5,275 nt of DNA from a bacterium. Its GTDB lineage: Bacteria; Patescibacteriota; Patescibacteriia; JAACEG01. Both the position numbers and the translations under genes were made by a program. The DNA is taken from the NCBI GenBank assembly GCA_027040785.1, contig JALULG010000037.1, positions 1 through 5,275 on the forward strand, written 5' to 3'. This document shows positions 3,835 through 5,275 of this stretch, piece after piece; position 1 is the stretch's first letter, and every line of letters begins with the position of its first letter. The notes beneath the pieces are model-generated. The model made no database searches. It worked only from the letters and a program-made list of their open reading frames with translations, and was not told the origin of the DNA.

Positions 3835-5070
3835 ATGTCAAAACATGATCCGTTTCAAAATGTATTGAAACAATTAAATGAGGTTAATAAAATAATTGAT
3901 ATCCCGGAAGATATCAATACTTGTTTTTTGTCTCCGCAAAGATTTTTAGAGGTAAGCATTCCTGTGAAAATGGATAATGGGAAGGTGAAAGTTTTTACCG
4001 GTTATCGTTCTCAATACAATGACGCTCGCGGACCTTATAAAGGAGGAATTAGATTTCATCCGGACGTTAATCGCAGTGAAGTAAAAGCGTTAAGCGCTTG
4101 GATGACTTGGAAAACAGCTATTGTCAATATTCCTTTGGGCGGAGCCAAAGGCGGGGTGATTGTTGATTCCAAAAAATTATCCGATAGAGAATTGGAACAT
4201 TTGTCGCGAGGATATATCAGAGCGATTTATAAACTTTTGGGTCCAAGTATTGATATTCCCGCTCCCGATGTTTATACGGATCCGAGAATTATGGGTTGGA
4301 TGATGGATGAATTTGAAAAATTGGAAGGTGCTCATGCTCCCGGAGTGATTACCGGAAAACCTTTAAATATCGGCGGTTCAAAAGTTAGAGAATACGCTAC
4401 CGCTCAAGGAGCTTTTTACGTCTTAGAGGAAGGGGTTAAAAAACTCGGACTGGGAAAAAATGCCACTGTTGGTATTGAGGGTTTTGGTAATGCCGGCAGT
4501 TTTATCGCCAAATTGTTGGCCGATGAGGGTTATAAAATAACCGTTGTCAGTGATTCAAAGGGAAAGGTAATTAATTGTAACGGTTTGAATATTGATAGAT
4601 TGATTGAATATAAAAATAAAAATAAAACCGTTGTCGGTTTTGAAGATCAAAATGAAACAGGACGTTGTTCTTATGAAGATGTTGATATTTTAATTCCGGC
4701 CGCTTTGGAAGATTCCATTAATGAAAATGAGGCCAAAAAAATAAAAGCCAAAATGATTGTTGAATTGGCCAATGGACCAATCACTCCGGAAGCTGATAAA
4801 ATTTTGTTTGAGAAAAATATTTTGGTTGTCCCGGATATTTTGGCAAACGCCGGCGGGGTGACAGTTAGTTATTTTGAGCAAGTGCAAAATGCTTATAATT
4901 ATTATTGGGAAGAGAAAGAAATTTTGGATAAACTAAAAAAAATAATGGTAAAATCTTTTGATGAAATTTGGCAAAAAAAGAAAAAATATAACACCACTTT
5001 AAGAATGGGCGCTTATGTTTTGGCTATTGAAAGAGTCTCCGGCGCAATGAAAGCAAGGGGTTGGGTTTAG
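3835..5070 (+). CDS. gdhA: Glutamate dehydrogenase (Glu/Leu/Phe/Val dehydrogenase family)
   Basis: This enzyme interconverts glutamate and 2-oxoglutarate plus ammonia with NAD(P), linking nitrogen and carbon metabolism; the family is typically a cytosolic hexamer. The 411-residue product has the substrate domain first: 'GPYKGGIRFHPDV' with Lys69, 'MTWKTA' with Lys93, 'PLGGAKGGV' with catalytic Lys105, and 'PAPDVYT' with Asp145. The spacings 24-12-40 equal those of Clostridium GDH (K89, K113, K125, D165). The Rossmann domain follows: 'GIEGFGNAGS' (213-222), beta-2 ending in 'VVSDS' (Asp240, which leans towards NAD), 'IPAALED', 'ELANGPITPEAD' and 'PDILANAGGVTVSYFE' with Ser345. Length is normal and no active-site change is seen. 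The ATG at 3835 (MSKHDPFQ) is preferred over the in-frame TTG at 3817, which only adds MLLIIF. It follows the CsoR-family gene by 58 bases and ends at a strong terminator. Cofactor preference is an inference. Confidence 0.95.
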   Translation: MSKHDPFQNVLKQLNEVNKIIDIPEDINTCFLSPQRFLEVSIPVKMDNGKVKVFTGYRSQYNDARGPYKGGIRFHPDVNRSEVKALSAWMTWKTAIVNIPLGGAKGGVIVDSKKLSDRELEHLSRGYIRAIYKLLGPSIDIPAPDVYTDPRIMGWMMDEFEKLEGAHAPGVITGKPLNIGGSKVREYATAQGAFYVLEEGVKKLGLGKNATVGIEGFGNAGSFIAKLLADEGYKITVVSDSKGKVINCNGLNIDRLIEYKNKNKTVVGFEDQNETGRCSYEDVDILIPAALEDSINENEAKKIKAKMIVELANGPITPEADKILFEKNILVVPDILANAGGVTVSYFEQVQNAYNYYWEEKEILDKLKKIMVKSFDEIWQKKKKYNTTLRMGAYVLAIERVSGAMKARGWV

Positions 5071-5114
5071 TTGAAACATACAAATATTTAATGTTTTTTA
5101 GTGTAAATTTTTAT

Positions 5115-5151
5115 ATCAAACCACCGACTAAGCCGGTGGTTTGATTTTTTT
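5115..5151 (+). terminator. Intrinsic terminator after glutamate dehydrogenase
   Basis: A perfect 12-base-pair stem has ATCAAACCACCG at 5115-5126, a 7-base loop, and CGGTGGTTTGAT at 5134-5145. It has a GC-rich top and is followed by seven T residues (5145-5151). It closes the gdh transcription unit 45 bases after the stop codon. Confidence 0.93.
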
Positions 5152-5165
5152 ATTTCCCATTTTTA

Positions 5166-5174
5166 TGCTACAAT
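5166..5174 (+). promoter_or_regulatory. Extended -10 promoter of the last gene
   Basis: TGC TACAAT (5166-5174) is an extended -10 with no good -35; the DNA 17 bases upstream is the T-run of the gdh terminator. Transcription would start near 5181, leaving about 18 bases before the ATG at 5199. The element lies between a terminator and a start codon, as expected. Confidence 0.45.
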
Positions 5175-5198
5175 AAAAAAAATAACATTATTTCAACA

Positions 5199-5275
5199 AT
5201 GCCTTCCAAACCTAAAACATCTTTTTTAAATAAAACTAAAAAGATATTTTTTATCTTTTTAGTTTTATTTTTTTT
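5199..5275 (+). CDS. N-terminus of a probable membrane-anchored or exported protein (cut by window edge)
   Basis: The ATG at 5199 opens a frame that runs to the edge: MPSKPKTSFLNKTKKIFFIF followed by LVLFF, 25 codons. A Lys-rich head (four or five positive charges in about 15 residues) and then an unbroken hydrophobic run is the form of a signal peptide or N-terminal membrane anchor, positive side inside. No cleavage site or domain is reached, so the function is unknown. A promoter-like element and the gdh terminator lie upstream, which fits a new transcription unit. Caution: bases 5228-5270 form a perfect 19-base-pair inverted repeat, and because AAA pairs with TTT, such a palindrome would generate Lys then Phe codons by itself. 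Confidence 0.55.
   Translation, partial: MPSKPKTSFLNKTKKIFFIFLVLFF
5228..5270. repeat. Perfect 19-base inverted repeat inside the start of the last gene
   Basis: The left arm 5228-5246 (AAATAAAACTAAAAAGATA) and the right arm 5252-5270 are exact reverse complements around a loop of five T residues, followed by at least five more T residues at the window end. Only two of the 19 pairs are G-C. It could be a terminator-like hairpin, a translation-control structure near the start codon, or an accident of A/T-rich signal-peptide codons. Confidence 0.7.

Noticed and set aside
4690..4887. Minus-strand open frame of 65 codons
   Set aside because: It is antisense to the conserved Rossmann domain of glutamate dehydrogenase, with no recognisable motif or promoter.
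1..5275. Alternative genetic code with TGA read as an amino acid (as in Gracilibacteria/Absconditabacteria)
   Set aside because: TGA is not used as a stop here, but all genes read through fully without in-frame TGA and glycines use GGN codons; TAA/TAG preference is expected from AT-richness.

Overview
The window is AT-rich, compact bacterial chromosome that reads as a member of the Candidate Phyla Radiation (Patescibacteria). This is an inference from the proteins, not a database match. The KH-domain protein has a long Gly/Arg and 'DLKI' tail, the TrmD is short, the gene set is lean, and no gene start has a recognisable Shine-Dalgarno motif. All seven complete stop codons are TAA or TAG, and no in-frame TGA is needed, so the standard bacterial code fits.

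Layout. On the minus strand at the left edge are the start of rnpA (RNase P protein, cut by the window edge) and the complete 46-codon rpmH (ribosomal protein L34), read from a promoter near 294-321. A gene-free stretch of about 500 bases follows. It holds six copies of a 31-base palindromic repeat, four of them with an exact 41-base period. Everything to the right is on the plus strand: an RluA/RluD-family pseudouridine synthase from an apparently leaderless promoter; a guanylate-kinase-like protein 2 bases later whose P-loop lysine is replaced by glutamate; a KH-domain RNA-binding protein (KhpA type) with two tandem promoters and a strong terminator; trmD (tRNA m1G37 methyltransferase); a CsoR/RcnR/FrmR-family repressor with a textbook palindromic operator over its own promoter; a glutamate dehydrogenase; a strong terminator; and the first 25 codons of a probable membrane-anchored or exported protein.

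How the genes fit together. The left two-thirds is an RNA and translation neighbourhood: tRNA 5' processing, a ribosomal protein, rRNA pseudouridylation, RNA binding and tRNA methylation. The right third is a small regulated unit in which a metal- or thiol-type sensor sits directly upstream of a catabolic or anabolic glutamate dehydrogenase. That pairing is unusual for this repressor family, and the sensor lacks the usual histidine ligand.

I see no obvious new defence or mobile system. The points most worth checking are the covarying palindromic repeats, the Lys-to-Glu P-loop, the repressor with its operator next to gdh, the systematic lack of Shine-Dalgarno sites, and a 19-base-pair hairpin inside the start of the last gene.
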